A DNA stretch of 64,000 nt from Pseudomonas poae (GCA_004000515.1 CP034537.1:2866001-2930000), one strand, 5' to 3'; counted from the first letter of the stretch, positions 32,194-44,198 are shown. A program made the numbers and translations. Notes: generated by a model not told the origin, from the letters alone.

Positions 32194-33480
32194 ATGAATA
32201 ACAAAACTCTTAAAGGCGCCTTGGCGCTTGCCGTTTCACTGGCCTCCACCCCACTGTTCGCCGGTGGTTTCGCGCTTAATGAACAAAGCATCAGTTCAAT
32301 GGGTACGGGCTATGCCGGCCGCTCTTCTTCTGCCGACGACGCCAGCACGGTGTTCGGCAACCCTGCGGGCATGTCCCGTCTCAAGAAGAATGAAGTGAGC
32401 ATCGGCGCGACCTACCTCGATGCCAAATCCAACATCAAGGATGCCCATTCGACCCAGTTCGGTGCCGACAACCCAGGCACCGACAAGGGCGACATGGTGC
32501 CTGGCATTGCCGTGCCGATGGGCTACCTGGTCACGCCTATCGACGAACACTGGGCATTCGGCCTGGGGATCTACGCGCCGTTCGGCCTGGTGACCGATTA
32601 CGAGCACAGCTTCCAGGGCAATGGCTTTGGCAACAAGAGCAAGGTGCAGGTCATCACCGTGCAGCCGACCATCAGCTATGCCTTCAACGATATCGTTTCG
32701 GTGGGCTTTGGCCCGACCTTCAACCGCATCAGTGGCGAGTTGGACTCCAACGTCCCCCCTCGGTGGTGGCGCGGGTGAAAGCGTCAAGGTCAAGGGCAAT
32801 GACAACGCCACCGGGTTCAACGCCGGTATCCTTGTGCAACCTCTGGAAAGCACCCGTTTCGGTGTGACCTACCACTCGCAAGTGGTGTACCACCTCACGG
32901 GCAAGACCAACGCTTCTGGCCTGATTTCCAACGCGTTCGACGGCGGCCCGCAGCGTTATGACGCCAGCCTCAACGTGACCACGCCGTCCTCGGTGGATTT
33001 CTCGGTCACCCACCAACTCAATGACGATTGGACCCTTTACCTGGGCAGCACCTACACCCGTTGGAGCCAGTTGAAAAGATCACGATCAACAACGATGGGG
33101 TGTCCGACCTCACCGCACAGTTCGGTGGCCTGGGTACGATCACCGAACAACAGCACTGGCATGACACCTGGTCCCACGCGATTGGCGCGTCCTATCGAGT
33201 GAACAAGGAGCTGGTGCTGCGGACCGGTTTCTCTGTCGACCAGACGCCTACAAACAATACGGATCGCTCTGTGCGGATTCCTACCGGCGACCGCACCGTA
33301 TTCAGCCTAGGTGCAGGCTGGACACCGATCGAAAACGTGACGTTTGACGTGGCGTATTCCTACCTCAAGGAAGAACCGATCAAGGTTCACCAGAACCTGA
33401 GCCAGGTTGGCCTGACCTACGACGCCAAGTATGAAAACAGCGCCAATGGTTTCGGTGGGTCGGTGACTTACCGCTTCTGA
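32194..33480 (+). CDS. OmpP1/FadL-family outer membrane transporter (two one-base breaks)
   Basis: Signal peptide at about 1-24 (LAVSLASTPLFAGGF). The family N-terminus FALNEQSISSMGTGYAGR forms the hatch, followed by NPAGMSRLK and beta strands to a terminal Phe (GGSVTYRF). The C run at 32754-32759 has one base too many and the A run at 33074-33077 one too few; corrected, the protein is 428 residues. The family takes up fatty acids, aromatics or other hydrophobic compounds by lateral diffusion. Whether it serves the sox-like pathway is open. Confidence 0.9.
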
Positions 33481-33500
33481 TCGCGCCAAGCAGTGAACAC

Positions 33501-33530
33501 AGGGAACCTCAAGTGAGGTTCCCTTTTTTT
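33501..33530 (+). terminator. terminator after the FadL-like gene
   Basis: AGGGAACCTC / GAGGTTCCCT hairpin with a T run. Confidence 0.9.
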
Positions 33531-33717
33531 GCCCGACAGACGCGTCCGCGAATGCCAGATTGGGCTTTTGAATCGATTCGATATTCTGTAGCCTTGCGCA
33601 GCTTCACCTTTACCCGTGCTTGATGAACAAAAACACTTCGTCCGGCGGCGCCCGAAGGGCTCCAGAGCCGGTGGTACACTCGACTTTCGCGCAACTGCGC
33701 CTGCAGGTCTTGCGAAC

Positions 33718-34775
33718 ATGACGCAAATTTCCGAACGCCTTCTGGTTCAAGCCCACCTCGACGCCAAGCAGCCCAAGGCCCTCAGCGCCGACGAAGAGGC
33801 GAGCCTGCGTGCCGCCATCGCCGCCGAGCTCAAGGCTCAAGACGCGGTGCTGGTTGCCCACTTCTACTGTGACCCGGTGATCCAGGCCCTGGCCGAGGAG
33901 ACCGGCGGCTGTGTCTCCGACTCCCTGGAAATGGCCCGCTTCGGCGCCGCCCACCCGGCCAAGACCGTACTGGTCGCCGGCGTGCGTTTCATGGGCGAGA
34001 CAGCCAAGATCCTCACCCCCGAAAAACGCATCCTCATGCCCACCCTGGAAGCCACGTGCTCCCTGGACCTGGGCTGCCCGGTGGATGAGTTTTCGGCGTT
34101 TTGCGACCAGCATCCCGAGCGTACTGTGGTGGTGTATGCCAACACCTCGGCGGCGGTCAAAGCCCGGGCAGATTGGTGGTGACTTCCAGCTGTGCGCTGG
34201 AAATCGTCGAAAGCCTGATGGACAACGGCGAGACCATCATCTGGGGCCCGGACAAGCACCTGGGCACCTACATCCAGCGCCAGACCGGTGCCGACATGCT
34301 GCTGTGGGACGGTGCGTGCATCGTCCACGAAGAGTTCAAGTCCAAGCAGCTCGAAGACATGAAGGCGCTGTACCCGGACGCCGCGATCCTGGTTCACCCC
34401 GAGTCCCCGACATCGGTGATCGAACTGGCGGACGCCGTGGGCTCCACCAGCCAACTGATTGCCGCTGCACAGCGCTTGCCGAACAAGACCTTTATCGTGG
34501 CCACCGACCGCGGCATCTTCTACAAGATGCAGCAGCTGTGCCCGGACAAAGTCTTCGTCGAGGCGCCTACCGCCGGCAACGGCGCGGCGTGCCGCAGTTG
34601 CGCGCACTGCCCGTGGATGGCGATGAACACGCTGGAGCGCACGTTGCAGTGCCTGCGTGAGGGTAGCAACGAGATATTCGTCGAACCGTCGGTGATTCCG
34701 CAGGCGGTGCGGCCGCTTAAGCGGATGTTGGATTTCACCCAGGCGGCGCGCCTCAAGTTGGCTGGTAACGCTTGA
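33718..34775 (+). CDS. nadA: quinolinate synthase NadA (one-base break)
   Basis: 4Fe-4S enzyme condensing iminoaspartate with DHAP in NAD synthesis. The motif [20 protein letters not shown] and the C-terminal [14 protein letters not shown] cysteine cluster are present. GG at 34175-34176 should be GGG; the corrected frame reads [18 protein letters not shown] and gives the usual 352 residues. ATG 33718 begins MTQISERLL, the normal Pseudomonas start. It is a housekeeping gene, so the break is taken as an error. Confidence 0.95.
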
Positions 34776-34795
34776 CTTGAGGCTTGCTCAGTAAA

Positions 34796-34885
34796 TGTGG
34801 GAGCTGGCTTGCCTGCGATTGCGGTCTATCAGTCAATGTTGCAGTGACTGGACTGACGCTATCGCAGGCAAGCCAGCTCCCACAC
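34796..34885. repeat. REPIN between nadA and the RDD gene
   Basis: Inverted GTGGGAGCTGGCTTGCC units separated by about 45 bp. Confidence 0.93.
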
Positions 34886-34905
34886 TGGTTTTGTTGCGTT
34901 CGAAC

Positions 34906-35395
34906 CTACTTCTTTTGCTTCGGGATGCGCACCAACTGCGTATCCGAATAAATGTCATGCCAGCTGCGCTGCTTCTTATCAAACAGCGACCAGATAAACC
35001 CCAGCCCCACACACAACCACGACGCAATCGACACCACAAAGCGCAGCAGCGCCTGCCACAGGCTGATGCGTGAGCCGTCGGCGTTCTGCACGCGCACGCC
35101 CCACACCTGCATGCCCAGGGTCTGCCCGGAGTGGGTCCAGAACTTGGCGAAGAAACCAAACAGCACGAAGAACAGAATCGTCGACAGCAATGGGTCGCCG
35201 TCCAGTGCGCCGGACTCGGTGAGGGTGCGCATCTTGGCTTCGCCCACGAAGGCGATCCACACCAGCTTATAGATGAACGCGGTGACGATCAGCAGGGCAG
35301 TGCACAGCAGGAAGTCATAGAACATCGCTGCCAGGCGACGGCCCAGGCCAACGGCGGGAAATTCGCCTTGGGGGGCTCAGCAGGGGTTTGGACAT
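34906..35395 (-). CDS. RDD-family membrane protein (one-base break)
   Basis: About 162 residues. After correcting the G run at 35370-35375 (one base too many), the N-terminus becomes MSKPLLSPQGEFPAVGLGRR followed by LAAMFYDFLLC, the Arg-Asp RDD signature region. Helices lie near 26-48, 70-90 and 118-140, with GQTLGMQVWGVRV between. The family is poorly characterised; some members are Na+/H+ antiporters or membrane accessory proteins. Convergent with nadA, separated by the REPIN. Confidence 0.87.
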
Positions 35396-35441
35396 GGCAG
35401 GGGTCTCTGGAGAAAAACCCATAGTACGAAATAACGGGCAC

Positions 35442-35474
35442 AAAAAAGCCCCTGATGTCATATCAGGGGCTTTT
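35442..35474. terminator. bidirectional terminator downstream of the cold-shock gene
   Basis: AAAAGCCCCTGAT / ATCAGGGGCTTTT stem with A and T flanks. Confidence 0.85.
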
Positions 35475-35487
35475 GTCGCAGTCGGGA

Positions 35488-35699
35488 TCAGCCTTCTGCT
35501 TGTACTTCGTCAGCCTGCATGCCTTTTGGCCCTGCACGGCTTTGAAGGTGACTTTCTGGCCTTCTTTCAGGCTCTTGAAGCCATTGCCTTGAATAGCGCG
35601 GAAATGCACGAACAGATCCGGACCGCTTTCTGGAGTGATAAAACCAAACCCTTTCTCGTCGTTAAACCACTTGACGGTACCGCTCTGACGATCTGACAT
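35488..35699 (-). CDS. cold-shock protein, CspA family (one-base break)
   Basis: Single cold-shock domain, about 70 residues: [20 protein letters not shown] with RNP1 KGFGFI, then LFVHFRAI as RNP2. The T run at 35524-35527 is one short; corrected, the end reads [15 protein letters not shown] and the stop is at 35488, the usual Csp length. Without it the frame runs to 35463 with an atypical tail. Start ATG 35699 with AAGGAAAG upstream. It is an RNA chaperone, either cold-induced or constitutive. Confidence 0.93.
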
Positions 35700-36092
35700 T
35701 TTCTTCTTTCCTTTGACGCTAAAAATTAATGACAGTCTCTTTCACATGAAAGAGTACTGGGCTGGGTTGCAGGAAAGTAAGAGACGTCGAACGGGTTGTA
35801 GCACAACTACTTCAGCTACTGCCCAGGTCCAGGTTCAAAGCGACCCATGCAAACACAGTCAGCAAACTCTACGCCAACTAAAGGAGAAAAAACAAGTCCT
35901 GCCAAAAGCCCAGGTTTTGCTCGGCTTCATGACACTTCGGTCAACAATCAGGATCTGACTTATTCGATAGCGTTGATCTTTGGTTATAGGTTAATTCGTT
36001 AAGCAATGACTATCGTCAATGCACTGTTTTATGGCGGTTGCGTTACAGTTTAGTGCGCGTAACGCAACCGCGTTACTTATTGGAACAGTCAA
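35700..36092. other. 393-bp spacer: cold-shock gene upstream region and gcvT 3' side
   Basis: No gene. Holds the promoter and probable long leader of the cold-shock gene (minus strand) and a 13-bp perfect inverted repeat at 36034-36071 just past the gcv operon end. Confidence 0.5.
36034..36071. repeat. 13-bp perfect inverted repeat after gcvT
   Basis: GCGGTTGCGTTAC (36034-36046) and GTAACGCAACCGC (36059-36071) flank 12 bases. It lies 22 bp beyond the gcvT stop. A transcript hairpin is likely, but no T run follows on the minus strand. Confidence 0.65.
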
Positions 36093-37216
36093 TCAGCCGC
36101 GATAGTAACGTTGCGGTACAAATGGCATTTTACTTACACGAAGTGGCACCTTTTTCCACGTACCAGCGCTGACACTTCGGTATCCAGCGCGACAAATGCG
36201 CTGTCCAGGTAACCCATGGCCAACGGGCCACCCAGGGTCGGGCCAAAGCCACCGCTGCATACGGTGCCGATCACGGTGCCGTGCTCGTCGACAATCTCTG
36301 CGCCTTCACGCACTGGGGTGCGCTCTTGTGGCAGCAGGCCGACACGCTTGCGGCTCACACCGGCTTGCTGCTGGGTGAAGATGCGGTCGGCGCCCGGGAA
36401 GCCACCGGCACGTGCGCCGTCGGCGCGACGAGCCTTGGAGATCGCCCACAGCAGGCTGGCTTCAATGGGGGTGGTGTCGGCGTTCATGTCGTGGCCGTAC
36501 AGGCACAGGCCGGCTTCCAGGCGCAGGGAGTCGCGGGCACCCAGGCCGATGGCGTGTACTTCGGTCTCGGCCAGCAGGCTGCGGGCCAGGCTTTCGGCGT
36601 TGGCCGCAGGCACGGAGATCTCAAAACCGTCTTCACCGGTGTAGCCCGAACGGCTGACATAGCAGTCCACACCCAGCAGGCGCAGGGTGGCGAACTGCAT
36701 GAAGGTCATCTTCGTCACTTCCGGCGCCAGGCGTGCCAGCACCTTCACCGCCGCCGGGCCTTGCAGGGCCAGCAGGGCGCGTTCTTCGAACAGTGGTTCG
36801 ATGCTGCATTGGTCGCCGATATGCTGGCGCAAGTGGGCCAGGTCCTGGTCCTTGCAGGCGGCGTTGACCACCAGGAACAGCTCATCGTTACCCAGGTTGG
36901 CCACCATCAGGTCGTCGAGGATGCCGCCCTGGTCGTTGGTGAACATCGCGTAGCGCTGCATGCCTACCGGCAGGTCGATGATGTCGACGGGCACCAGGGT
37001 TTCCAGGGCCTTGGCGGCATTGGCGCCGGTGAGGCGGATCTGGCCCATGTGGGACACGTCGAACAGCCCGGCCTGATCACGGGTGTGCAGGTGTTCCTTC
37101 ATCACGCCCAGCGGGTATTGCACCGGCATGTCGTAGCCGGCGAAGGGCACCATGCGCGCGCCCAGCTCGATGTGCAGCGCATGCAATGGGGTTTTCAACA
37201 GGGTTTCGGTGGACAT
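36093..37216 (-). CDS. gcvT: glycine cleavage system T protein (aminomethyltransferase) (one-base break)
   Basis: Transfers the methylene group from aminomethyl-lipoyl-GcvH to THF. N-terminal MVPFAGYDMPVQYP, THF-site residues in RSGYTGEDGFEI, and the C-terminal beta domain are all clear. The T run at 36151-36155 on the plus strand is one base short; corrected, the end reads VRGKKVPLRVSKMPFVPQRYY and the length is 374 residues. The ribosome site TCAGGAG precedes the ATG. Last gene of the gcvHP-sdaA-gcvT operon. Confidence 0.94.
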
Positions 37217-37255
37217 GTTCAGCTCCTGAAAAACGTGCTGGCGCGCCTTGGGGCG

Positions 37256-38630
<1,375 letters not shown>

Positions 38631-38679
38631 GAGTTGTTCTCCGGTTTCTTATTATTCTTGAAGTCGAACACTGGTCAGG

Positions 38680-38765
38680 GTGGAGCTGGCTTGCCTGCGA
38701 TAGCATCACCCTGGTCTACCTGATAGACCGAGGTGCCTGCATCGCAGGCAAGCCAGCTCCCACAC
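38680..38765. repeat. REPIN between gcvP and sdaA
   Basis: Left unit GGTGGAGCTGGCTTGCC (slightly eroded) and right inverted unit ending in AGCTCCCAC, with an inner stem of about 10 bp. Confidence 0.9.
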
Positions 38766-38862
38766 AAGCCAAAGCTCCCACACAAGCCAGCTCCCACACA
38801 AGCCAGCTCCCACACAAGCCAGCTCCCACACAAGCCAGCTCCCACACAAGCCAGCTCCCACA
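38755..38862. repeat. tandem array of a 16-bp REP fragment
   Basis: AGCTCCCACACAAGCC repeats at 38755, 38773, 38789, 38805, 38821 and 38837, with a partial seventh at 38853. Two extra A separate the first two. The unit is the outer arm of the adjacent REPIN. Confidence 0.95.
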
Positions 38863-38872
38863 TTTGACCGCG

Positions 38873-41712
38873 TTAGGCGTAGCTCTCGATCGACGGGCAC
38901 GCGCACACCAGGTTGCGATCACCAAACACATTGTCGACCCGGCCAACCGGCGGCCAGTATTTGCCTTCGATCAACGATGGCACTGGGTACACCGCTTGCT
39001 CGCGGGTGTACGGGTGTGTCCACTCGCTCACCAGTTCCGCCGCCGTGTGTGGCGCGTTTTTCAGTGGGTTGTCGTCCTTGTCCAATGTGCCGTTTTCCAC
39101 CGCGCGGATTTCTTCGCGGATCGCGATCATCGCGTTGCAGAAGCGGTCCAGTTCTTCCTTGGATTCGCTTTCGGTCGGCTCGATCATCAAGGTGCCGGCC
39201 ACCGGGAACGACATGGTCGGCGCATGGAAACCGAAGTCGATCAGGCGCTTGGCCACGTCATCCACGCTGATGCCGCTGCTGTCCTTGAGTGGGCGCAGAT
39301 CCAGGATGCATTCATGTGCCACCAGGCCGTTGCTGCCGGTGTAGAGCACGGGGTAGTGCTCTTCCAGGCGACGGGAAATGTAGTTGGCATTCAGGATCGC
39401 AAGCTGCGAAGCGCGCTTGAGGCCTGCGCCGCCCATCATGCTGATGTACATCCAGGTGATCGGCAAGATGCTCGCGCTGCCGAACGGTGCCGCACACACC
39501 GCGCCTTCCTTGCGTTCCATGGCCGCGTGGCCCGGCAGGAACGGCGTGAGGTGCGACTTGACGCCAATCGGGCCAACGCCCGGGCCGCCACCACCGTGGG
39601 GGATGCAGAAAGTCTTGTGCAGGTTCAGGTGGGACACGTCGCCACCGAACTTGCCCGGTGCGCACAGGCCGACCATGGCGTTCATGTTGGCGCCGTCGAT
39701 GTACACCTGGCCGCCGTTGTCGTGAATGATGCCGCAGATTTCGCGGATGCCTTCTTCGAACACACCGTGGGTGGACGGGTAGGTGATCATCAGCGCGGCG
39801 AGGTGATCGCGGTGCTCGATGGCCTTGGCGCGCAGGTCTTCGATGTCGACGTTGCCACGGGCATCGCACGCGGTGACCACCACGCGCATGCCGGCCATGT
39901 TGGCGGTGGCCGGGTTGGTGCCGTGGGCCGACGAAGGGATCAGGCAGATGTCACGACGTTCATCGCCACGGCTCTGGTGATAGGCACGGATCGCCAACAG
40001 GCCTGCGTACTCGCCTTGGGAGCCGGCGTTCGGTTGCAGGGAGATCGCGTCGTAGCCGGTGGCCGCGCAGAGCATGGCTTCCAGGTCGGAGGTCAGCTCC
40101 AGATAACCGGCGCTTTGCTCGGCCGGGGCGAACGGGTGCAGGGCGCCGAATTCTGCCCAGGTCACCGGGATCATTTCGCTGGCGGCGTTGAGCTTCATGG
40201 TGCACGAGCCCAGCGGGATCATGGTGCGGTCCAGTGCCAGGTCCTTGTCGGCCAGCTTGCGCAGGTAGCGCATCAGCTCGGTTTCGGAGTGATAACGGTT
40301 GAACACCGGGTGGCTGAGCACAGGCGACTGGCGCAGCAGCGCGGCCGGCAGGGTGGCGTCTACCTTGGCGGCGAAGTCCGGCAGGGCTTTGTCGCCTGCA
40401 AAGATCGCCCACAGGGTTTCGATATCGGCCTGGGTGGTGGTTTCGTCCACCGACACACCAACACGCTCACTGTCTACCACACGCAGGTTGATGCGCTGGG
40501 CGCGGGCCTTGTCGTGCAGGGTGGCGGTGTTGGCACCGGTGTTGAGGGTGATGGTGTCGAAAAGTTTTCTTGCTCGACCTTGAAGCCCAGGGTCGTCAGG
40601 CCGTTGGCCAGGATCGCGGTGAGTTGGTGCACACGCTGGGCGATCTGGGTCAGGCCTTTGGGGCCGTGGTACACGGCGTACATGCTGGCGATGTTGGCCA
40701 GCAGTACCTGAGCGGTGCAGATGTTCGACGTGGCTTTTTCGCGACGGATGTGTTGCTCGCGGGTTTGCATGGCCAGGCGCAGGGCCGGCTTGCCGAAACG
40801 GTCGACAGACACACCCACCAGACGGCCCGGCATGTCGCGCTTGAACGCATCCTTGGTGGAGAAGTACGCCGCGTGCGGGCCACCAAAGCCCAGCGGTACG
40901 CCGAAGCGTTGTGCGCTGCCGATGGCGACGTCGGCACCGAACTCACCCGGTGGGGTCAGCAGGGTCAGGGCCAGCAGGTCGGCGGCTACGGCCACCAGGG
41001 CGTTGGCAGCGTGGAAACGTTCGGTCAATGCGCGGTAGTCGAATACATCACCGTTGCTGGCGGGGTATTGCAGCAGGGCGCCGAAGAACGGGCTGACGTC
41101 GGTCAACTCGCGTTCATCGCCTACGACTACGTCAATGCCCAGCGGCTCGGCACGGGTGCGCAGCACGTCGAGGGTTTGCGGGTGGCTGTGGACCGAGGCG
41201 AAGAAAGCGTTGCTGCCCTTGTTCTTGCTCAGGCGTTTGCAGAAGGTCATGGCTTCGGCAGCGGCGGTGGCTTCGTCGAGCAGGGAAGCGTTAGCGATCG
41301 GCAGGCCAGTGAGGTCGCTGATCAGGGTCTGGAAGTTCAGCAGCGCTTCCAGGCGGCCTTGGGAAATTTCTGGCTGGTACGGGGTGTAGGCGGTGTACCA
41401 GGCCGGGTTTTCCAGCAGGTTGCGCAGGATCGGCGACGGCGTATGGCAGTTGTAGTAGCCCTGGCCGATGTAGGTCTTGAACAGCTGGTTCTTGCCGGCG
41501 ATGGCCTTGATCTTGGCCAGGGCCTCGGCTTCGCTCAGGCCGTCTTCCAGGCCGAGCACGCTGGTGCCCTTGATGCTTTCCGGGATCACGCTGGCGCTCA
41601 GGGCTTCCAGTGAATCAAAGCCCAGGCTGGCGAGCATCTGCTGCTCATCTTCCTGGCGCGGGCCGATGTGGCGGGCGATGAATTCGTTGGCGGTGCTGAT
41701 GTTGATCGACAT
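38873..41712 (-). CDS. gcvP: glycine dehydrogenase (decarboxylating), P protein (one-base break)
   Basis: PLP enzyme that decarboxylates glycine and passes the aminomethyl group to GcvH. The full-length 946-residue form has both homologous halves: the N half starts [20 protein letters not shown], the C half holds the PLP site [17 protein letters not shown]. The A run at 40560-40563 on the plus strand is one short; restoring it joins [20 protein letters not shown]. Follows gcvH by 10 bp. Confidence 0.95.
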
Positions 41713-41722
41713 GGCGCGCTCC

Positions 41723-42106
41723 TCAGGCTTCAGCGTTGGCTTTGATCAGGCGGTCGTACGCGTCCTGATCCAACAGTTTAGCCACCGCCTCGGCATCGGC
41801 TGGTTTAAAGCGGAAGAACCAGCCTTCGCCCATCGGGTCTTCGTTGACCAGTTCCGGGCTGTCGCTGAGCTTGTCGTTCACTTCCAGCACTTCGCCGGTC
41901 AGGGGCATGTATACGCCGCTGGCGGCTTTCACCGATTCCACGGTGGACGCTTCGGCGCCCTTGTCGTAGGCCTGCAACTCCGGCAGTTGCACGAAAACCA
42001 CATCACCCAGCGCGTTCTGCGCGAAAGCGGTGATACCCACGGTGACGCTGCCGTCAGCTTCGGCGCGCAGCCATTCGTGATCTTCAGTGAAACGCAACTC
42101 GCTCAT
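41723..42106 (-). CDS. gcvH: glycine cleavage system H protein
   Basis: Lipoyl carrier protein, 127 residues and intact. The lipoylated Lys is Lys60 in [16 protein letters not shown]-terminal [11 protein letters not shown] and C-terminal EGWFFRFKP match the family. First gene of the operon; its transcript is expected to start near 42150 from the sigma-54 promoter described separately. Confidence 0.96.
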   Translation of the reverse strand: MSELRFTEDHEWLRAEADGSVTVGITAFAQNALGDVVFVQLPELQAYDKGAEASTVESVKAASGVYMPLTGEVLEVNDKLSDSPELVNEDPMGEGWFFRFKPADAEAVAKLLDQDAYDRLIKANAEA

Positions 42107-42159
42107 GGAAACTCCTCGGGGCCAGATTCGTCTGGTGGACGGAATAATGGGGAGTTGCT

Positions 42160-42177
42160 TAGCAAAATCGCGGCCAA
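42160..42177 (-). promoter_or_regulatory. sigma-54 promoter of the gcv operon
   Basis: On the minus strand TTGGCCGCGATTTTGCTA has GG and GC separated by 10 bases, the -24/-12 rule. The predicted start near 42150 leaves a 44-nt leader before gcvH. Confidence 0.78.
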
Positions 42178-42240
42178 GGTTGTTAAACCCTTTTAAATCA
42201 AGGGTTTGGTGAAAATGGTTATAGGCTTATGCCCAAGGGC

Positions 42241-42258
42241 TGTAGCGATTTCGCTACA
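42241..42258. promoter_or_regulatory. activator site 1 upstream of gcvH (perfect palindrome)
   Basis: TGTAGCGATTTCGCTACA, TGTAGCG-N4-CGCTACA, about 90-108 bp upstream of the predicted start. It is similar in layout to the tandem sites reported for GcsR in P. aeruginosa. Confidence 0.72.
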
Positions 42259-42321
42259 GTTGAGCGCACGAAAAAAAGCCTATGTGGATCAAAGCCTTGC
42301 ATGGCGCGCAAAAAACAGGGA

Positions 42322-42358
42322 TGTAGCGATATCGTTACGCTGTAGCGCTTTCAGTACA
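42322..42358. promoter_or_regulatory. activator sites 2 and 3 (tandem half-diverged copies)
   Basis: TGTAGCGATATCGTTACG (42322-42339) and TGTAGCGCTTTCAGTACA (42341-42358), spaced 19 bp centre to centre, repeat the TGTAGCG-N4 pattern of site 1. Confidence 0.68.
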
Positions 42359-42397
42359 CAGAATGTCGTTCTCAGACCAAAATTTGCAATGCGATCC

Positions 42398-42486
42398 CTG
42401 TGGGAGCTGGCTTGCCTGCGATAGCATCGCCTCGGTGCAACTGATACACCGAGTAGCCTGCATCGCAGGCAAGCCAGCTCCCACAT
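42398..42486. repeat. REPIN between gcvH regulatory region and gcsR
   Basis: GTGGGAGCTGGCTTGCC and its inverse at the ends, with an inner stem CTCGGTG/CACCGAG. Confidence 0.93.
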
Positions 42487-42505
42487 GTGGACCGCGTTTT
42501 GTCAG

Positions 42506-44014
42506 TCAGGGCTTGTTGGGAATGCCGTACTTGCGCAGGCGATGGGCGATGGCCGTGTGTGAGGTTTGCAAGCGGCTGGCCAGTTGGCGAGTCGAGGGGT
42601 AGCTGGTGTAGAGCTTTTCCAGCAGGCTGCGTTCGAAGTCTTCCACGGCCTGTTCCAGGCTATCGACTTCGTTGTCGCTTTGGCGGGCGACCGAGGTGCC
42701 GGCGATGTCCAGGTCGCCGATGTCCACCAGGTTGCTTTCGCAGATCGCGGCGGCGCGGAAGATCACGTTTTGCAATTGCCGCACATTGCCCGGCCACGGG
42801 TTGCCCAGCAGTGCCGGGTAGGTGCCGGGCGCCAGGCGGCAGACCGGGCGCTGGATCTGCGCGCAGGCTTGCTGCATGAAATAGCGGGCCAACAGCAGGA
42901 TGTCCTGGCCACGTTGACGCAGGGGCGGCACTTCGACGTTCAGCACGTTGAGGCGGTAGAACAAGTCTTCGCGGAAGGTGCCTTCGCTGACCATCTTTTC
43001 CAGGTCGCGGTGGGTAGCGCTGAGGATGCGCACATTGACCTTCACTTCACGGTCGCCACCGACGCGGCGGAAGCTGCCGTCATTGAGAAAACGCAGCAGC
43101 TTGGCCTGCAGATACGGCGACATCTCACCGATCTCATCGAGGAACACCGTGCCTTGGTTGGCCAACTCCATCAGCCCCGGCTTGCCGCCGCGTTGGGCGC
43201 CGGTGAACGCGCCGGGTGCATAACCGAACAACTCGCTTTCGGCGAGGTTCTCTGGCAACGCCGCGCAGTTCAACGCCAGGAACGGCGCACTGTGGCGTGC
43301 ACTGATGGCATGGCAGGCCCGCGCGACCAGCTCTTTACCGGTGCCGGTTTCGCCTTGAATCAACAGCGGCGCATCCAGCGCGGCTACCCGTTGCGCACGC
43401 GCCTTGAGGGTGCGGATCACGGGGGATTCGCCCAGCAGCGCATCAAACCCTTCGGCATGGTCGTGGTGCAGCGCCGACAGTTGTTCGCCGATGCGGTTGG
43501 GTGGGTACAAGGTCAGCAGGGCGCCGGCGTCGGTGATCGGCGTAGCGTCCAAGAGCAAGGTCTGGCCATTGACGCTGATCTCGCGCAGCGGCAGGCGAAA
43601 ACCCTGTTCCAGCAAGGTGTCCAGCAGCGCCGGGTCGTTGAACAGTTCGCTGATGCTTTCCCCAGCTGGTTCGCGACCGTACAGCGCGATCAGCGCCGGG
43701 TTGGCCAGCAGGATCTTGCCCGCGCTGTCCAGCGCCAGCACCGGGTCGGTCATCGCGGCCAACAGGGCGTCGAGTTGCAGATGACGGCGTTGGCCGGGGA
43801 GGATGTCGACTACCGTCACCGCTTGTACGCCGTGCACGCTGAACAGTGCGTCGCGCAGCTCTTCGAGCACGTCGGCACTCAGGGTTGGCGCGTCGATATA
43901 GACGTTGGGCGGCACCATTTCCACCGCATCCAGGTTGAGATTGCGCCCACCGAGCAGGGCCAGGACTTCCTGGGTGATGCCGACGCGGTCGATGAAGCTG
44001 ACGTGGATACGCAT
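42506..44014 (-). CDS. gcsR: sigma-54-dependent activator, GcsR/TyrR-like
   Basis: 502 residues. N-terminal ACT domain (about 1-70, [20 protein letters not shown]), PAS domain (about 78-190), AAA+ domain with Walker A GETGTGKE and the sigma-54 contact motif GAFTGA, then a Fis/TyrR-type HTH ([20 protein letters not shown]). In P. aeruginosa the homologue GcsR (PA2449) senses glycine and activates the gcv operon. Here the gene lies directly upstream of gcvH on the same strand, supporting the same job. Symbol assigned by homology and context. Confidence 0.88.
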   Translation of the reverse strand: MRIHVSFIDRVGITQEVLALLGGRNLNLDAVEMVPPNVYIDAPTLSADVLEELRDALFSVHGVQAVTVVDILPGQRRHLQLDALLAAMTDPVLALDSAGKILLANPALIALYGREPAGESISELFNDPALLDTLLEQGFRLPLREISVNGQTLLLDATPITDAGALLTLYPPNRIGEQLSALHHDHAEGFDALLGESPVIRTLKARAQRVAALDAPLLIQGETGTGKELVARACHAISARHSAPFLALNCAALPENLAESELFGYAPGAFTGAQRGGKPGLMELANQGTVFLDEIGEMSPYLQAKLLRFLNDGSFRRVGGDREVKVNVRILSATHRDLEKMVSEGTFREDLFYRLNVLNVEVPPLRQRGQDILLLARYFMQQACAQIQRPVCRLAPGTYPALLGNPWPGNVRQLQNVIFRAAAICESNLVDIGDLDIAGTSVARQSDNEVDSLEQAVEDFERSLLEKLYTSYPSTRQLASRLQTSHTAIAHRLRKYGIPNKP

Positions 44015-44079
44015 GGGATGGGTGGCGATTCTGCAGAGCGAGAGGTGGCAAGTATGCCTGACAGGTGGTGGAGATCAAA

Positions 44080-44170
44080 ATGTGGGAGCTGGCTTGCCTG
44101 CGATGGCGGTGGGTCAGTCACTCTAGTGTTGACTGATAGTCCGCTATCGCAGGCAAGCCAGCTCCCACAT
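44080..44170. repeat. REPIN upstream of the activator gene
   Basis: Inverted pair of GTGGGAGCTGGCTTGCC units, ends 90 bp apart. Confidence 0.93.
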
Positions 44171-44198
44171 TTGTCCTGTTTTGCCTGTGAGAAAAGGG

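Larger units (their letters stand above)
42107..42505. other. 399-bp regulatory gap between gcvH and the activator gene
   Basis: Contains the sigma-54 promoter, three operator copies and a REPIN (42398-42486), all described separately. The activator gene ends on the other side, so this region serves gcvH. Confidence 0.75.

Noticed and set aside
35713..35958. 81-codon open frame upstream of the cold-shock gene
   Set aside because: No ribosome site and no family resemblance. It overlaps the likely promoter and leader of the opposite-strand gene.
38755..38862. Tandem direct repeats that could be taken for a CRISPR array
   Set aside because: The 16-bp units are contiguous without spacers, match the neighbouring REP arm, and no cas genes are present.
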